Below are positions 23,055-33,616 of a stretch of 64,000 nt of DNA, one piece after another. The notes under the pieces are model-generated. The model searched no databases. It was not told where the DNA came from and saw nothing but the letters and a program-made list of their open reading frames with translations. The position numbers and the translations under genes were made by a program. This DNA is from Nonomuraea roseoviolacea subsp. carminata (GTDB lineage: Bacteria; Actinomycetota; Actinomycetes; Streptosporangiales; Streptosporangiaceae): contig NZ_JAMZEC010000001.1 in the NCBI RefSeq assembly GCF_024172185.1, forward strand, positions 5,352,001 through 5,416,000. The letters are read 5' to 3'. Each line of letters opens with the position of its first letter. Within the stretch, counting starts at the first letter, position 1.

Positions 23055-25285
23055 CCGGACAGCTCGGTGGCCAGGGCGGCGGCCATGAGGTAGAGGGCCT
23101 TGGTCATGGGCTGGGTGCCCCGGATCCGGGGGTAGAAGTACCCGAACAGGAACCCGAAGGCGGGCAGCGCCAGCAGGTAGCGGATGTCGAACACGAAGCT
23201 GCTCAGGTCCACCCCGTTGGGCCGGCCGTACAGGAACGCGAACGGCAGGCTCAGCAGCAGGCTCACCACGAAGCCGTACACGCCGTTCACCCACGGCGGG
23301 CATCCGGCGGCGGTGGCGAAGGCCGTCTCCGGGTCGCGTCCGTGCAGGCGCAGCGCCTCCTCCAGGGCCTGCCGCCGCTCGTCGAAGTCGTCCATCGTCA
23401 TCTCACCCGCGCCGATCTTGCCGCGGCCGATCCGGTACAGCTCCTGCTCGGAGATCAGCAGCAGCCGCTTGTGCAGCGCGGCCCTGATCAGCTCGCGGTG
23501 CTCGTCGGCGGAGGTGGGCTCGACCACCGACGGGTGCGGGGTGACCAGCAGCCAGCGCGCCGCGAGCCAGGCGACGATCGAGGTGATCGACAGCAGCGGC
23601 AGCGGCACGTCGCTGTCGGCGATCGTGATGCTGCCGCGCGGCGTCAGGTACAGCACCATCAGCCCGGCGATCATCGTGCCCTCGGCCGACGGCAGGCTGA
23701 GCGCCTGGAGCGAGCCGCCGAGGCGGCGCAGCCGCAGCACCAGCAGCCCGAACCCGAGCAGCAGCAGCCCCAGGATGCCCCGCATCAGCGGGCTCAGCGG
23801 CAGGTCGCCCAGCTTGGGCTCCACGCCCGGCGTGGCGAGGGGCAGGCTCCACGACCCGGCGTCCAGCCACTCGGTGGGCCAACCCTGCACCAGGAAGCTC
23901 GCGACCACGGCCACCACGACCGCCCGTCTCGACCACTGCCGCGTGGCCACGGCGACCGCGGCGATGGGGATGAGCGCCCAGCCGAGGGACAGCACGAGCC
24001 GCACGCTGTCGGGCGGGTAGACGCCGTCGGCCAGCGCCTTCGTCCACAGCCCGAGTGCCAGCAGCGCGACCGCCGACCCGGCGGCGAAGGCGGCCAGCCG
24101 TACCGCGACCATGCGGATGCCGAGGTCGGCGCTGAAGCCCACGGCGGAGCCGGCGGCGGCCAGCGCCGCGATGGCGGCGCCCGTCAGCAGCGTGCGGCCG
24201 GGGAGCTGCTCGTGCAGCCACGACCAGGACAGCATGCCGACGCTCAGCAGCACGCCGAGACCCGTCACGCCCAGCACCTCGCGCACCGTCCACGGCGGGC
24301 TCGTCGGCAGCACCCGGCCGGCGTGCCAGACGGCCAGCGCCGGCACCGCCCCGAACAGGATCACGTACGCGAACGGCGTGAACTCCTTGACCAGGAGCGG
24401 GATCAGCAGGGTCGGCGCGGCCAGCGCCAGGCCGATCGCGAACTCCCGGTTGACCGTCTGCCGCCACCAGGCCATGCCCATGGCCCGTAAGACGTACCAG
24501 GCGAGCACCACCGCGGTGCCGATGCCGAGCGCCGTCGCCCACGAGAAGTCGTCCTCCTCCTCGCGGTCGGGGAACCCGTAGGAGTCCTGGGCCAGCGTCA
24601 CGCTCACCGGGTAGTACCCGACGGCGAACTCCAGCCGCTCCGGATCCTCCCGCGACGGCCGCACGCCCTGCACGCGCAGCGGCGTCCACTCGCCGGGGAA
24701 CACCGTGACCGCGCGCCGCAGCACGATCAGCGGCCGGCCGGTGGGCGTGCGGAAGCCCAGCTCCATCAGCTCGCCGGGCTGGAGCTGGCGCAGCATCGTC
24801 ACCCGGAACTCGACCGTGGTGTGCCCGGCGGAGGTGGTCAGGACCGGCGCGAGCCGCTTCGTCGGGGCCAGCACGGTGCCGAGCACCTTGATCGCGCCGA
24901 ACCCGTCGTCGGTGAAGCGCTGGATGCCGCCGGGGAACTCGCTGCCCTGCCGCAGCGTCGCGGCCAGGTCGTCGGTGGCGCGCATCCGCAGCCGGTGCGT
25001 GATCGTCACCTTGACCTGGCTCTGCCGCTCGTCGATGCGCCCGGCGGGCACGCCGGTCAGGTCGGCGCGGCTCGCCCGGCTCAGCACGACCTCGGTCGTG
25101 GCCTCACGCTCGGCCGCGAACCCGGCCGCGGTGCGCCCGGCCGTCAGCTCCCACGTGTCGGGGACCTCGGGGCCCGCCGGACGCGCGGGCGCGACGACCG
25201 GCCGGGCCGCCACGACGCACCAGAGGATCGCCGCCAGCGAGACCATGGCCAGCCCGAACGCGACGACGATCCGGAGCTTCCCCAC
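22748..25285 (-). CDS. Large polytopic membrane protein of unknown function
   Basis: 845 residues. Signal-anchor helix at 5-28, an extracytoplasmic beta-rich domain (residues ~40-230; TWELTAGRTAAGFAAEREAT through TPTGRPLIVLRRAVTVFPGE), then about fourteen membrane helices split by a cytoplasmic segment (near residues 590-660; EHRELIRAALHKRLLLISEQ and GEMTMDDFDERRQALEEAL). I do not recognise a named function; it may belong to one of the uncharacterised actinobacterial DUF families such as DUF6185, low confidence. GTG 25285 has no SD. Single gene between two convergent or tail-facing neighbours. Confidence 0.75.
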   Translation of the reverse strand: MGKLRIVVAFGLAMVSLAAILWCVVAARPVVAPARPAGPEVPDTWELTAGRTAAGFAAEREATTEVVLSRASRADLTGVPAGRIDERQSQVKVTITHRLRMRATDDLAATLRQGSEFPGGIQRFTDDGFGAIKVLGTVLAPTKRLAPVLTTSAGHTTVEFRVTMLRQLQPGELMELGFRTPTGRPLIVLRRAVTVFPGEWTPLRVQGVRPSREDPERLEFAVGYYPVSVTLAQDSYGFPDREEEDDFSWATALGIGTAVVLAWYVLRAMGMAWWRQTVNREFAIGLALAAPTLLIPLLVKEFTPFAYVILFGAVPALAVWHAGRVLPTSPPWTVREVLGVTGLGVLLSVGMLSWSWLHEQLPGRTLLTGAAIAALAAAGSAVGFSADLGIRMVAVRLAAFAAGSAVALLALGLWTKALADGVYPPDSVRLVLSLGWALIPIAAVAVATRQWSRRAVVVAVVASFLVQGWPTEWLDAGSWSLPLATPGVEPKLGDLPLSPLMRGILGLLLLGFGLLVLRLRRLGGSLQALSLPSAEGTMIAGLMVLYLTPRGSITIADSDVPLPLLSITSIVAWLAARWLLVTPHPSVVEPTSADEHRELIRAALHKRLLLISEQELYRIGRGKIGAGEMTMDDFDERRQALEEALRLHGRDPETAFATAAGCPPWVNGVYGFVVSLLLSLPFAFLYGRPNGVDLSSFVFDIRYLLALPAFGFLFGYFYPRIRGTQPMTKALYLMAAALATELSGYLSTLVEPDIGGLDKVQVVAIVGGEVALVCIGLGLYWEWRIMHLAGEPWARVRNIRSVRSLATPLLAVIIAAVTAAATSAAGQTVDRILQGDGQVTTSTSK

Positions 25286-25335
25286 AGTGTGGATGATCCA
25301 TGGGCAGGGCCGGATGTTCTGCGTAGTGGGGTAAC

Positions 25336-25349
25336 GGTGTGGTCACACC
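25336..25349. promoter_or_regulatory. Palindrome upstream of the 845-residue membrane protein gene
   Basis: GGTGTG-GT-CACACC, perfect 6-bp arms, 51 bp before the GTG. Candidate operator. Nothing else is seen in 25286-25443. Confidence 0.35.
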
Positions 25350-25443
25350 TGTCCGAACAGCCGGAGAACCCGGCTGTCAGGACGCGGGCACGAGCACCGC
25401 CGACGGCCGGACGCGTCCACGTCCGGCCAGGTCACGGCTTCAG

Positions 25444-25471
25444 AGGCGCTCTGGTGTCAGGCGCTCTGGCG

Positions 25472-25478
<7 letters not shown>
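25444..25478. repeat. 15-bp tandem repeat across the typA stop codon
   Basis: AGGCGCTCTGGTGTC (25444-25458) and AGGCGCTCTGGCGTC (25459-25473), then a partial third copy. The typA stop (TCA at 25472-25474 on the plus strand) is inside the array. Confidence 0.8.
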
Positions 25479-27322
<1,844 letters not shown>

Positions 27323-27504
27323 GATGACGTCTCGCTCTGTGTCGGTGGGGGCCGCCGCGCGATGTCGCGGCTCAGTCAAGTCTAGTTGATCCCTGGTCAT
27401 GGCACGTGCGGACGCCCTGCCAAGGACGTACGACGCCATCTTGGACGAACCGGGGCAGGCTCGGCGCGGGACGGGCGCCGTCGGCCAGACGTACATAGCG
27501 GGAT

Positions 27505-27516
27505 GCACAATTGTGC
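27505..27516. promoter_or_regulatory. Perfect 12-bp palindrome upstream of the AMP-binding-like gene
   Basis: GCACAATTGTGC, 26 bp upstream of the -10 element TACATT (27542-27547) of the gene at 27554, so it overlaps the -35 area. Candidate operator for the LuxR-type regulator or another factor. Confidence 0.45.
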
Positions 27517-27553
27517 GCATGCCTCAGCCGTCTGGGGTCCCTACATTGTCGCC

Positions 27554-28306
27554 ATGACCTGGACGGAACTGGTTATGGGGGCCGCGGCCGAGCACGACGG
27601 CGACCCGACGATGACCGACGTCCGCACGGGGGAGGTGCTGGCCCGCAGCGCGTTCGCGCGCCGCGTCGCGCACGTGGCGGGCGGCCTGCGCGCCGGCGGA
27701 CTCCGCTACGGCGAGCAGGTGCTGATCGACCTGCCGATCGGCATCGACCTGGCCGTCGCGGTCCACTCCGTCGTCTGGGCGGGCGGCGTGGCGGCGCTCC
27801 ACTTGCGCGGCCCCGCCCGGATGATGATCGCCCAGCGCCTCCAGGGCCCCGTCAGGGCCGACGTGGAGCACGTCTTCACCGTGGAGCCGTCACCGGGCGC
27901 GAAACCGTTCACCGACCTGGAAGGCGAGCGCACGGTCGACTTCGGGCCGCTGTGCGGCCCCGCGCTGGTCCTGTACAGCGGGCGCACCCTGCGGCTGGAG
28001 GAGCTGACCGGCCACCTGCGCGAGATCGACGAGGAACTGCTGCTGGAGGAGTGGGACACCGTGCTGGCCGCGGTGAGCGCCGAGCCCGACCCGTTCAAGG
28101 GGCTGTGGGTGGTGGACATCGCGATGACCGCGGGCTCCAGCGTGGTGATCGCGCAGGAGCCGTCGGTCCTCGGCTGCCGCATCCTGATCGCGGAGCACGC
28201 CGTCTCGGTCACGATCGCCTCCTCCGAGCTGGCCCGCAAGCTCTCCACGGATCCGGAAATACACGTTCTGGACGAAAGAGCGATCGTGAGGTCCCTCGGC
28301 CTCTGA
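27554..28306 (+). CDS. AMP-binding-enzyme N-terminal-like protein (stand-alone)
   Basis: 250 residues. Residues 1-90 resemble the start of ANL enzymes (TDVRTGEVLARSAFARRVAH, GGLRAGGLRYGEQVLIDLPI, GIDLAVAVHSVVWAGGVAAL, compare GDRVAVLLPNGPEFV-type cores). The adenylation P-loop, the A5 and the A8 motifs are absent, so it should not activate acids. The second half (LEELTGHLREIDEELLLEEW, FKGLWVVDIAMTAGSSVVIA) is not recognised. Leaderless start: TACATT then 6 nt then ATG 27554. It precedes the giant LuxR gene, and a shorter paralogue follows that gene at 32167, so the three may work together. Confidence 0.7.
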   Translation: MTWTELVMGAAAEHDGDPTMTDVRTGEVLARSAFARRVAHVAGGLRAGGLRYGEQVLIDLPIGIDLAVAVHSVVWAGGVAALHLRGPARMMIAQRLQGPVRADVEHVFTVEPSPGAKPFTDLEGERTVDFGPLCGPALVLYSGRTLRLEELTGHLREIDEELLLEEWDTVLAAVSAEPDPFKGLWVVDIAMTAGSSVVIAQEPSVLGCRILIAEHAVSVTIASSELARKLSTDPEIHVLDERAIVRSLGL

Positions 28307-28358
28307 GAAGTGCGACACTGTGGGAAAGTGTGATCGTTCCGTGACGCAGGGTGACCAC

Positions 28359-31300
28359 ATGTCGCAGCCCCCCATGCACAACCTTCCGGCCGAACCCAAC
28401 CGCTTCGTCGGTCGCGAACGCGACCTCGGCGACCTGTGCGCGCTGCTCGCCCCCGACATACGCGCTCATGGGGGCCCGCCGGACGCGGGTCCCGGGGCCG
28501 CTCCGGCCGGCGGGGCCCTCCCGGTGCCGCGTCCGGGCGGCCACGACGGCCACGGGCGGAGCGAGCGGCCGGAACGGGTGGACGCGTTCGACCGGCTCGC
28601 CTTCGGACCGGGCGGGCCGAACGATGAGCGTGAGGACCACCCTCGCGAGGGAGAGGGCGGCTGGGCGCGGCTGGTGACGCTGTGCGGGGTCGGCGGCATC
28701 GGCAAGACCAGGCTGGCGCTGCGCGTGGCCGCCCGGCTCGTGCCGAGCCGTCCCGGCGGGGTCTGGCTGGTCGAGCTGGCCCGCATCACCCGGCCCGAGC
28801 TGGTCGCGGGCGAGATCGCCAGGGTGCTGGGCGTGCGCGAGGAGCCCGGCCGTCCGCTGCTCGACACCGTGACCGCCCGGCTGGGCGACACGCGCTGCCT
28901 GCTCGTGCTGGACAACTGCGAGCACCTGATCGACGCGTGCGCCCGGGTCAGCGCCGAGCTGGTGGCCTCGTGCCGGCACGTGGCGATCCTGGCGACCAGC
29001 CGCGAGCCGCTGCGCATCACGGGAGAGATCGTCTGGCGGGTGCCGCCCCTTGACCTCCCACCGCCTCTCGACCTCCCTCCGGCCCTCGACCTTCCCCCGG
29101 CTCTCGATCTCCCCGCGTCTCTGGGCCTTCCCGCGGCGTCGGGCCGCCCCGCGGCGTCGGGCGTCTCACCGGCTCTGGCCGCCGCGGCCTCCGCCTCATC
29201 CGTTCTCGGCCGGCTCCTCGTACGCGCCGCGCGGTCGGGGACGCCCGCCACGTCGGACGACGCCCTCCAGGGCGGCGCCATGCCCGCGGACGGCGCTGCG
29301 GCGCAAGGGGCTCCGCCCGGCCAGGACGCGTCCCCCGGGTGGGACGCCGTTCCCGCGGGGGTCGTCCTGTCCGGAGTCGGCTCCAGCGACGAGGCGCCCG
29401 CGTCGGCGACCCTTCCCCCCGGGGAGGACGCGGCGCCGGAACACTCCCTCGGGGCCGAGGAGCCTTGGGCCGGGCCGGACGAGGTACGGGCCGGGGCGTG
29501 CGCGAGCGGCCAGGACCACGACCCGTGGGCGGTCGCGAGGGCCTACGACGCCGAGTCCGTGCGGCTGTTCCGGGAGAGGGCCGCGGCCGCCGGGGCCCGG
29601 CTCGGCCTGGAGAGCCTGCCCGACGTGGTGCGGCTCTGCCGGGCCCTCGACGGCCTCCCGCTCGCGCTGGAGCTGGCCGCCGCCCGTACGAGCCTGCTCA
29701 CCCCCGGGCAGATCGCCGACCGCGTCGACGACCGCTTCTCCCTCCTGACCACCGGCGGGCGCACCGCCCCCGAACGGCACCGCACGCTGCTGGCCACGAT
29801 CGAATGGAGCCACGACCTGCTGTCGCCGCGCGAGCAGGTGCTGCTGCGGCGGCTGTCGGTGTTCGCCGGCCCGTTCGACCTGGAGCTGGCCGAACGGGTG
29901 TGCGCGCAGCCGCCCATCTCCGAGGCCGAGATCCTCGACCTGCTCGGCGGGCTGGTCGACAAGTCCCTGGTGCTGCGCGACGACGGCCGGGGCCGCTACC
30001 GCCTGCTGGAGACCATCAAGCGGTTCGCGGCGGGCCGGCTCCGCGAGGCGGGCGAGCGCGAGATGCTGCGCGAACGCCACCTCGACGTGCTCTGCGAGCT
30101 GCAGGAACGCCACTTCTCCGCGGAACTGGTCGAGCCGCGCCTGCCGTGGGCGCGGCGGCTGGCCGCCCTCGACGCCGGGCGCGCCCTGGCCGACGACCAG
30201 CGGGCGGCGCTCGACTGGGCGATCGAGTCCGGCGACGCGCGGCGCGGGCTGTGGCTGTGCTTCCACAGCACGAGCCTGCTGCCCGTCAGCGGTCCCACCG
30301 AGGTCGTCGGCTGGGTGGAACGGCTGCTCGCCCTCGACCTGACCGAGGTGCCGGACGAGCAGGTCGCGCGGGCCAAGGCGTACCTCGCCTACGGCCTGGA
30401 GGCGCGCGACGAGCTGGTCCGGGCGCTGGAGCTCGTCACGGAGAGCATGGGGCGGCTCGGCGACGCCGGGCCGTTCCCGACGGGCGTGATGCACAGCCTG
30501 TGCGTCATGCTGCTGCTGCGCCTGGGACGGCCGGACGAGGCGCTGCGCCACGCCCAGGAGGGGCTGGCGCTGGCCCGCGCCGCCGCCGACCCGTGGAACG
30601 AGGCGGCCGCCCTGGCCGGCCTGTCCGCGGTCGCGCTGGTCCACGGCCGGTTGCGCGAGGCGCAGCGCCACGCCGAGGAGGCGTTCCTGCGGGCCCGCGA
30701 GCACGGCCATCGCTGGATCATGGCCCGTACGGCGGCGCAGCTCGGCGCGGTGGCCGAGGCGCGCGGCGACCTGGTGACGGCGATGACCCACTACGACAGG
30801 GCCGTGCCGTGGCTGCGGGAGCTGGGTTGCGGGCCGAGCAGCGGGGTCGATCTGTCCCGGTGCCTGGCCAGGATCGGCCGGGTGGCGGCGCTGCTGGGCG
30901 AGTACGACGTGGCGCGGGAGCGGCTGGCGGCGAGCCTGACGCTCAGCACGCGCGCCGGTGAGCGGCGGGGAGTGGCCCGCTGCCTGGTCGGGCTCTCGGT
31001 GCTGGCCGAGGCCGAGGGCGACCTGGAGGGCGCGGTACTGGCCGCCGCGGCGGCCGCCGCGCTGCGCGAGACGATCCGCCAGCGTTCCGGCGGCACGCGG
31101 GTCGAGGAACTGCTCATCCGGGCGGGAGCTCGGCTGGGCGAGGGGCGTACCGCCGCGTTGTGGGCGGGTGGCCGGGAGGCCGACCCCCTTGACGTCGCCG
31201 GATTCGTCCTCGCGGGCCGGGAAGGGGCGCCGCGGCCGGGGGTTCCGTTCGGCGGCTCGGGGGACGCGCGCGGTCTGAGCGTGACGGACCTCGTGGCCGC

Positions 31301-32111
31301 GGGCGATCTCCCGGCGAGCGAGGTGATGGCCGCCGCCGGGGCGGTGCCTGGCGTGCCAGGGATGTCGGCCGGGGTGGTGTCCGGGGTGCCGGAGATGTCG
31401 GCCGGGGTGGTGTCCGGGGTGCCAGGGATGTCGGCCGGGGTGGTGTCCGGGGTGCCGGAGATGTCGGCCGAGGTGGTGTCCGGGGTGCCAGGGATGTCGG
31501 CCGAGGTGGTGTCCGGGGTGCCGGAGATGCCCGCCGGGATGGTGTGCGGGGTTCCGGGGATGTCGGCCGGGGTGACTCCCGGGGTGTCAGGGATGCCCGC
31601 CGGGGCGGTGTCCGAGGTGGTGAGGGTGCAGGCCACAGCGGTGTCCGAGGTGGCGAGGGGGCCGGTCTTGGCGGTGCCCAGGGCGGCCGACATACCGCCC
31701 GTGCCGCTGCAAGCGGGGCCGGTCGAGCCGACGGGTCAAGCGCCGCGAGCCGCGCCGGTGGCCATGGCGAGGCACGCTGGGGCCGCGAGCCAGGCGGGGC
31801 CGGGGTCGCTGGACCAACCAGGGCCTGTGGGGTCAGCAGGGCAAGAGGGGTCATTGGGGTCAATTGGTCAAGCGGGGCCGGTGGGGCCGGTGGCCGTCGC
31901 TCAGGTGCGGCGGATGTTGCTGACCGCGCGCGAGCAGGAGATCGCCGCGCTCCTCACCCGGGGCCTGTCCAACCGGGCCATCGCCGCCGAGCTGGTGATC
32001 AGTCCGGCGACCGTGGCCCGGCACATCGCCAACATCATGGAGAAGCTCGGCTACAGCTCGCGCGCGCAGATCGCCGTCTGGGCGACCCGGCACCTGGGCA
32101 CTTCTGCATAG
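28359..32111 (+). CDS. Giant LuxR-family STAND ATPase regulator
   Basis: 1250 residues. N-terminal GRERDLGDLCALL, then Walker A CGVGGIGKTRLALRVA, Walker B LLVLDNCEHLIDAC and sensor ILATSREPLRITGE of the AfsR/LAL-type ATPase; winged-helix/TPR part (near residues 480-930); C-terminal LuxR HTH (TAREQEIAALLTRGLSNRAI, SPATVARHIANIMEKLGYSS). Three low-complexity insertions break the conserved parts: before Walker A (~60 residues), after the sensor (~150 residues, Pro/Leu/Ala-rich), and between TPR and HTH (~250 residues), which holds an 11-residue minisatellite. ATG 28359 has AGGGTGA upstream. Flanked by two AMP-binding-like genes. Confidence 0.88.
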   Translation: MSQPPMHNLPAEPNRFVGRERDLGDLCALLAPDIRAHGGPPDAGPGAAPAGGALPVPRPGGHDGHGRSERPERVDAFDRLAFGPGGPNDEREDHPREGEGGWARLVTLCGVGGIGKTRLALRVAARLVPSRPGGVWLVELARITRPELVAGEIARVLGVREEPGRPLLDTVTARLGDTRCLLVLDNCEHLIDACARVSAELVASCRHVAILATSREPLRITGEIVWRVPPLDLPPPLDLPPALDLPPALDLPASLGLPAASGRPAASGVSPALAAAASASSVLGRLLVRAARSGTPATSDDALQGGAMPADGAAAQGAPPGQDASPGWDAVPAGVVLSGVGSSDEAPASATLPPGEDAAPEHSLGAEEPWAGPDEVRAGACASGQDHDPWAVARAYDAESVRLFRERAAAAGARLGLESLPDVVRLCRALDGLPLALELAAARTSLLTPGQIADRVDDRFSLLTTGGRTAPERHRTLLATIEWSHDLLSPREQVLLRRLSVFAGPFDLELAERVCAQPPISEAEILDLLGGLVDKSLVLRDDGRGRYRLLETIKRFAAGRLREAGEREMLRERHLDVLCELQERHFSAELVEPRLPWARRLAALDAGRALADDQRAALDWAIESGDARRGLWLCFHSTSLLPVSGPTEVVGWVERLLALDLTEVPDEQVARAKAYLAYGLEARDELVRALELVTESMGRLGDAGPFPTGVMHSLCVMLLLRLGRPDEALRHAQEGLALARAAADPWNEAAALAGLSAVALVHGRLREAQRHAEEAFLRAREHGHRWIMARTAAQLGAVAEARGDLVTAMTHYDRAVPWLRELGCGPSSGVDLSRCLARIGRVAALLGEYDVARERLAASLTLSTRAGERRGVARCLVGLSVLAEAEGDLEGAVLAAAAAAALRETIRQRSGGTRVEELLIRAGARLGEGRTAALWAGGREADPLDVAGFVLAGREGAPRPGVPFGGSGDARGLSVTDLVAAGDLPASEVMAAAGAVPGVPGMSAGVVSGVPEMSAGVVSGVPGMSAGVVSGVPEMSAEVVSGVPGMSAEVVSGVPEMPAGMVCGVPGMSAGVTPGVSGMPAGAVSEVVRVQATAVSEVARGPVLAVPRAADIPPVPLQAGPVEPTGQAPRAAPVAMARHAGAASQAGPGSLDQPGPVGSAGQEGSLGSIGQAGPVGPVAVAQVRRMLLTAREQEIAALLTRGLSNRAIAAELVISPATVARHIANIMEKLGYSSRAQIAVWATRHLGTSA
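31362..31625 (+). repeat. 33-bp in-frame minisatellite in the LuxR-type gene
   Basis: Eight units start with ATG at 31362, 31395, 31428, 31461, 31494, 31527, 31560 and 31593, each coding an 11-residue MSAGVVSGVPE or MSAGVVSGVPG variant. E and G alternate in the first six units, so the real unit of expansion is probably 66 bp. Codons are nearly identical between units, which means recent expansion. Confidence 0.95.
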
Positions 32112-32166
32112 CGATCTGCATAATCCGCCCCATGCACGGCCGGCGGCCGGCACCTACCGTGGCGGC

Positions 32167-32538
32167 ATGGAGGAGCGCATCGTCATGGTCGACTGGGGCA
32201 CGGGCGTCGGCCTGACCGAGGGGCAGCTCGACGAGCGGTCGGCCGCGGCCTCCGCGCAGTTGCGGCGGCGGGGCGTGCGCGCGGGCGACACGGTGGTCAT
32301 CTGCCTGCCGGTGGGGCCCGACCTGCTGGTGGCGACCGACGCGGTGATCGCCGCCGGGGGAGTGGCCTGGCCGGTGCCGGTCGAGCTCGACCCGTGGCAC
32401 CTGCGCCGGCGCATCCTCGCCAGCCGCGCCCGCGTCATGATCTCCGATCTGCCGCAGGCCATGGACGCCGCCGACGGCTCCCACGTGCGGATGGTGGTCA
32501 GCGTGGCCGACCTGGGGAGCGACGGCGACGGGTCGTAG
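32167..32538 (+). CDS. Short AMP-binding-enzyme N-terminal-like protein
   Basis: 123 residues. Matches only the first part of ANL enzymes: LTEGQLDERSAAASAQLRRR, GVRAGDTVVICLPVGPDLLV, ATDAVIAAGGVAWPVPVELD, then RRRILASRARVMISDL. Catalytic motifs are missing. It resembles the first half of the protein at 27554, so the two are likely paralogues flanking the LuxR gene. Leaderless start: TACCGT (32155-32160) then 6 nt then ATG 32167. May be a ligand-binding or decoy module; function unproven. Confidence 0.7.
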   Translation: MEERIVMVDWGTGVGLTEGQLDERSAAASAQLRRRGVRAGDTVVICLPVGPDLLVATDAVIAAGGVAWPVPVELDPWHLRRRILASRARVMISDLPQAMDAADGSHVRMVVSVADLGSDGDGS

Positions 32539-32548
32539 GCTCGGCTTC

Positions 32549-33310
32549 ATGCCGCTCGCACCCAACTTCCCCGTCATGCTCCGCACCGAGGACGGCGTCC
32601 GCATCGACGCCGCCCACACGCCTCCCGCGGCCGGAGCGGGCGACGAGGTCGGGATCGTGGTGGCGCACGGGTTCACCGGGTCGTGGCGGGAGCGCACCGC
32701 GCGGCGCATCGTCCACGTGCTGAGCGGGTACGGCGGCGTGATCGGCTTCGACTTCCGCGGCCACGGGCGCTCCGGGGGCGAGACGACGGTCGGCGACCTG
32801 GAGATCCTCGACGTGGAGGCCGCAGTCCGGCACGCCCTGGTGATCGGCTACCGGCGGATCGCGGTGGTGGGCTTCTCGATGGGCGCCTCGGTCGCGGTGC
32901 GCCACGCGGGGCTGCGCGGCGGCGTGGGAGCGGTGGTCTCGGTGAGCGGACCGGCCCGCTGGTACTACCGGGGCACCAAGCCGATGCGCCAGGTCCACTG
33001 GGCCATCGAGCGGCCCCTGGGCCGGTGGGCGGCGCGCGTGGCCAAGCGCACGCGGATCGCCCGGGGCCAGTGGGACCCGGTCCCGATGCCGCCGTACGAG
33101 GCCGCGGCCCTCATTTCGCCGACGCCGCTGCTGGTCGTCCACGGGGACGCGGACGCGTTCTTCCCGCTGGAGCACGCCCATCAGCTCTACGACGGCGCGC
33201 GCGAGCCGAGGGAGCTCTGGATCGAGCCCGGTTACGGTCACGCGGAGTCCGCGGCGACCCCCGAACTCATCCATCGCATCGGAAAGTGGATCACAACGAA
33301 CCTTTCCTGA
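32549..33310 (+). CDS. Alpha/beta hydrolase
   Basis: 253 residues. Oxyanion motif AHGFTGSW, nucleophile elbow GFSMGAS, acid in LLVVHGDADAFFP and catalytic His in EPGYGHAE form a full Ser-Asp-His triad. The lid region SGPARWYYRGTKPMRQVHWA is basic and aromatic. Starts 11 nt after the preceding stop, with TAGGCT 7 nt before ATG. The fold covers esterases, lipases and thioesterases, and the substrate is unknown. It may act on the ligand sensed by the LuxR unit upstream. Confidence 0.88.
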   Translation: MPLAPNFPVMLRTEDGVRIDAAHTPPAAGAGDEVGIVVAHGFTGSWRERTARRIVHVLSGYGGVIGFDFRGHGRSGGETTVGDLEILDVEAAVRHALVIGYRRIAVVGFSMGASVAVRHAGLRGGVGAVVSVSGPARWYYRGTKPMRQVHWAIERPLGRWAARVAKRTRIARGQWDPVPMPPYEAAALISPTPLLVVHGDADAFFPLEHAHQLYDGAREPRELWIEPGYGHAESAATPELIHRIGKWITTNLS

Positions 33311-33432
33311 GTAATACGCGTCTACCTAGAGCGGATGGAAGAAATCCGCCGGGAGAAAGTCCTTGGGGAAGGAAACCGCCGCCGGCGGTATCCGTAGGAC
33401 ATACTTCATGTATCCGGGTGGTTGCTCACAGT

Positions 33433-33460
33433 GATCCACATCAAGTGGGTCGTGGCTTTT
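33433..33460 (+). terminator. Intrinsic terminator
   Basis: GATCCAC (33433-33439) pairs with GTGGGTC (33445-33451, one G-U) over ATCAA, followed by GTGGCTTTT. Ends either the hydrolase transcript or a short structured RNA. Confidence 0.6.
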
Positions 33461-33582
33461 GCCTTCTGACGATCAGGGGGCACGGTCGCACCTCTGGTGG
33501 CCTCCGTTCAGGAGGCCTCCACGGGCTGCTGCGGAGCAGCGCCCAGCGTTGCGGGGGCGCGCTGGGTGCTCGCCGATCCCGG

Positions 33583-33616
33583 GCGGGGCTCCGGTGCGTT
33601 CGCGCCGGAGCCCCGC
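33583..33616 (-). terminator. Hairpin downstream of the aldehyde dehydrogenase gene
   Basis: GCGGGGCTCCGG (33583-33594) and CCGGAGCCCCGC (33605-33616) form a perfect 12-bp stem 17 bp beyond the stop at 33633. GC-rich without a T-run on the minus strand. Confidence 0.55.

Noticed and set aside
27554..28306. Active acyl-CoA or amino-acid adenylating enzyme
   Set aside because: Only the N-terminal portion is similar; the P-loop and other catalytic motifs are missing and the protein is half the usual size.
31362..31625. 33-bp repeats as CRISPR or intergenic repeat
   Set aside because: They are in frame inside a well-supported gene and have no spacers.
33331..33470. c-di-AMP (ydaO), cobalamin or SAM riboswitch
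   Set aside because: The conserved cores of these classes could not be matched; only generic stems are present, and no gene follows on that strand.
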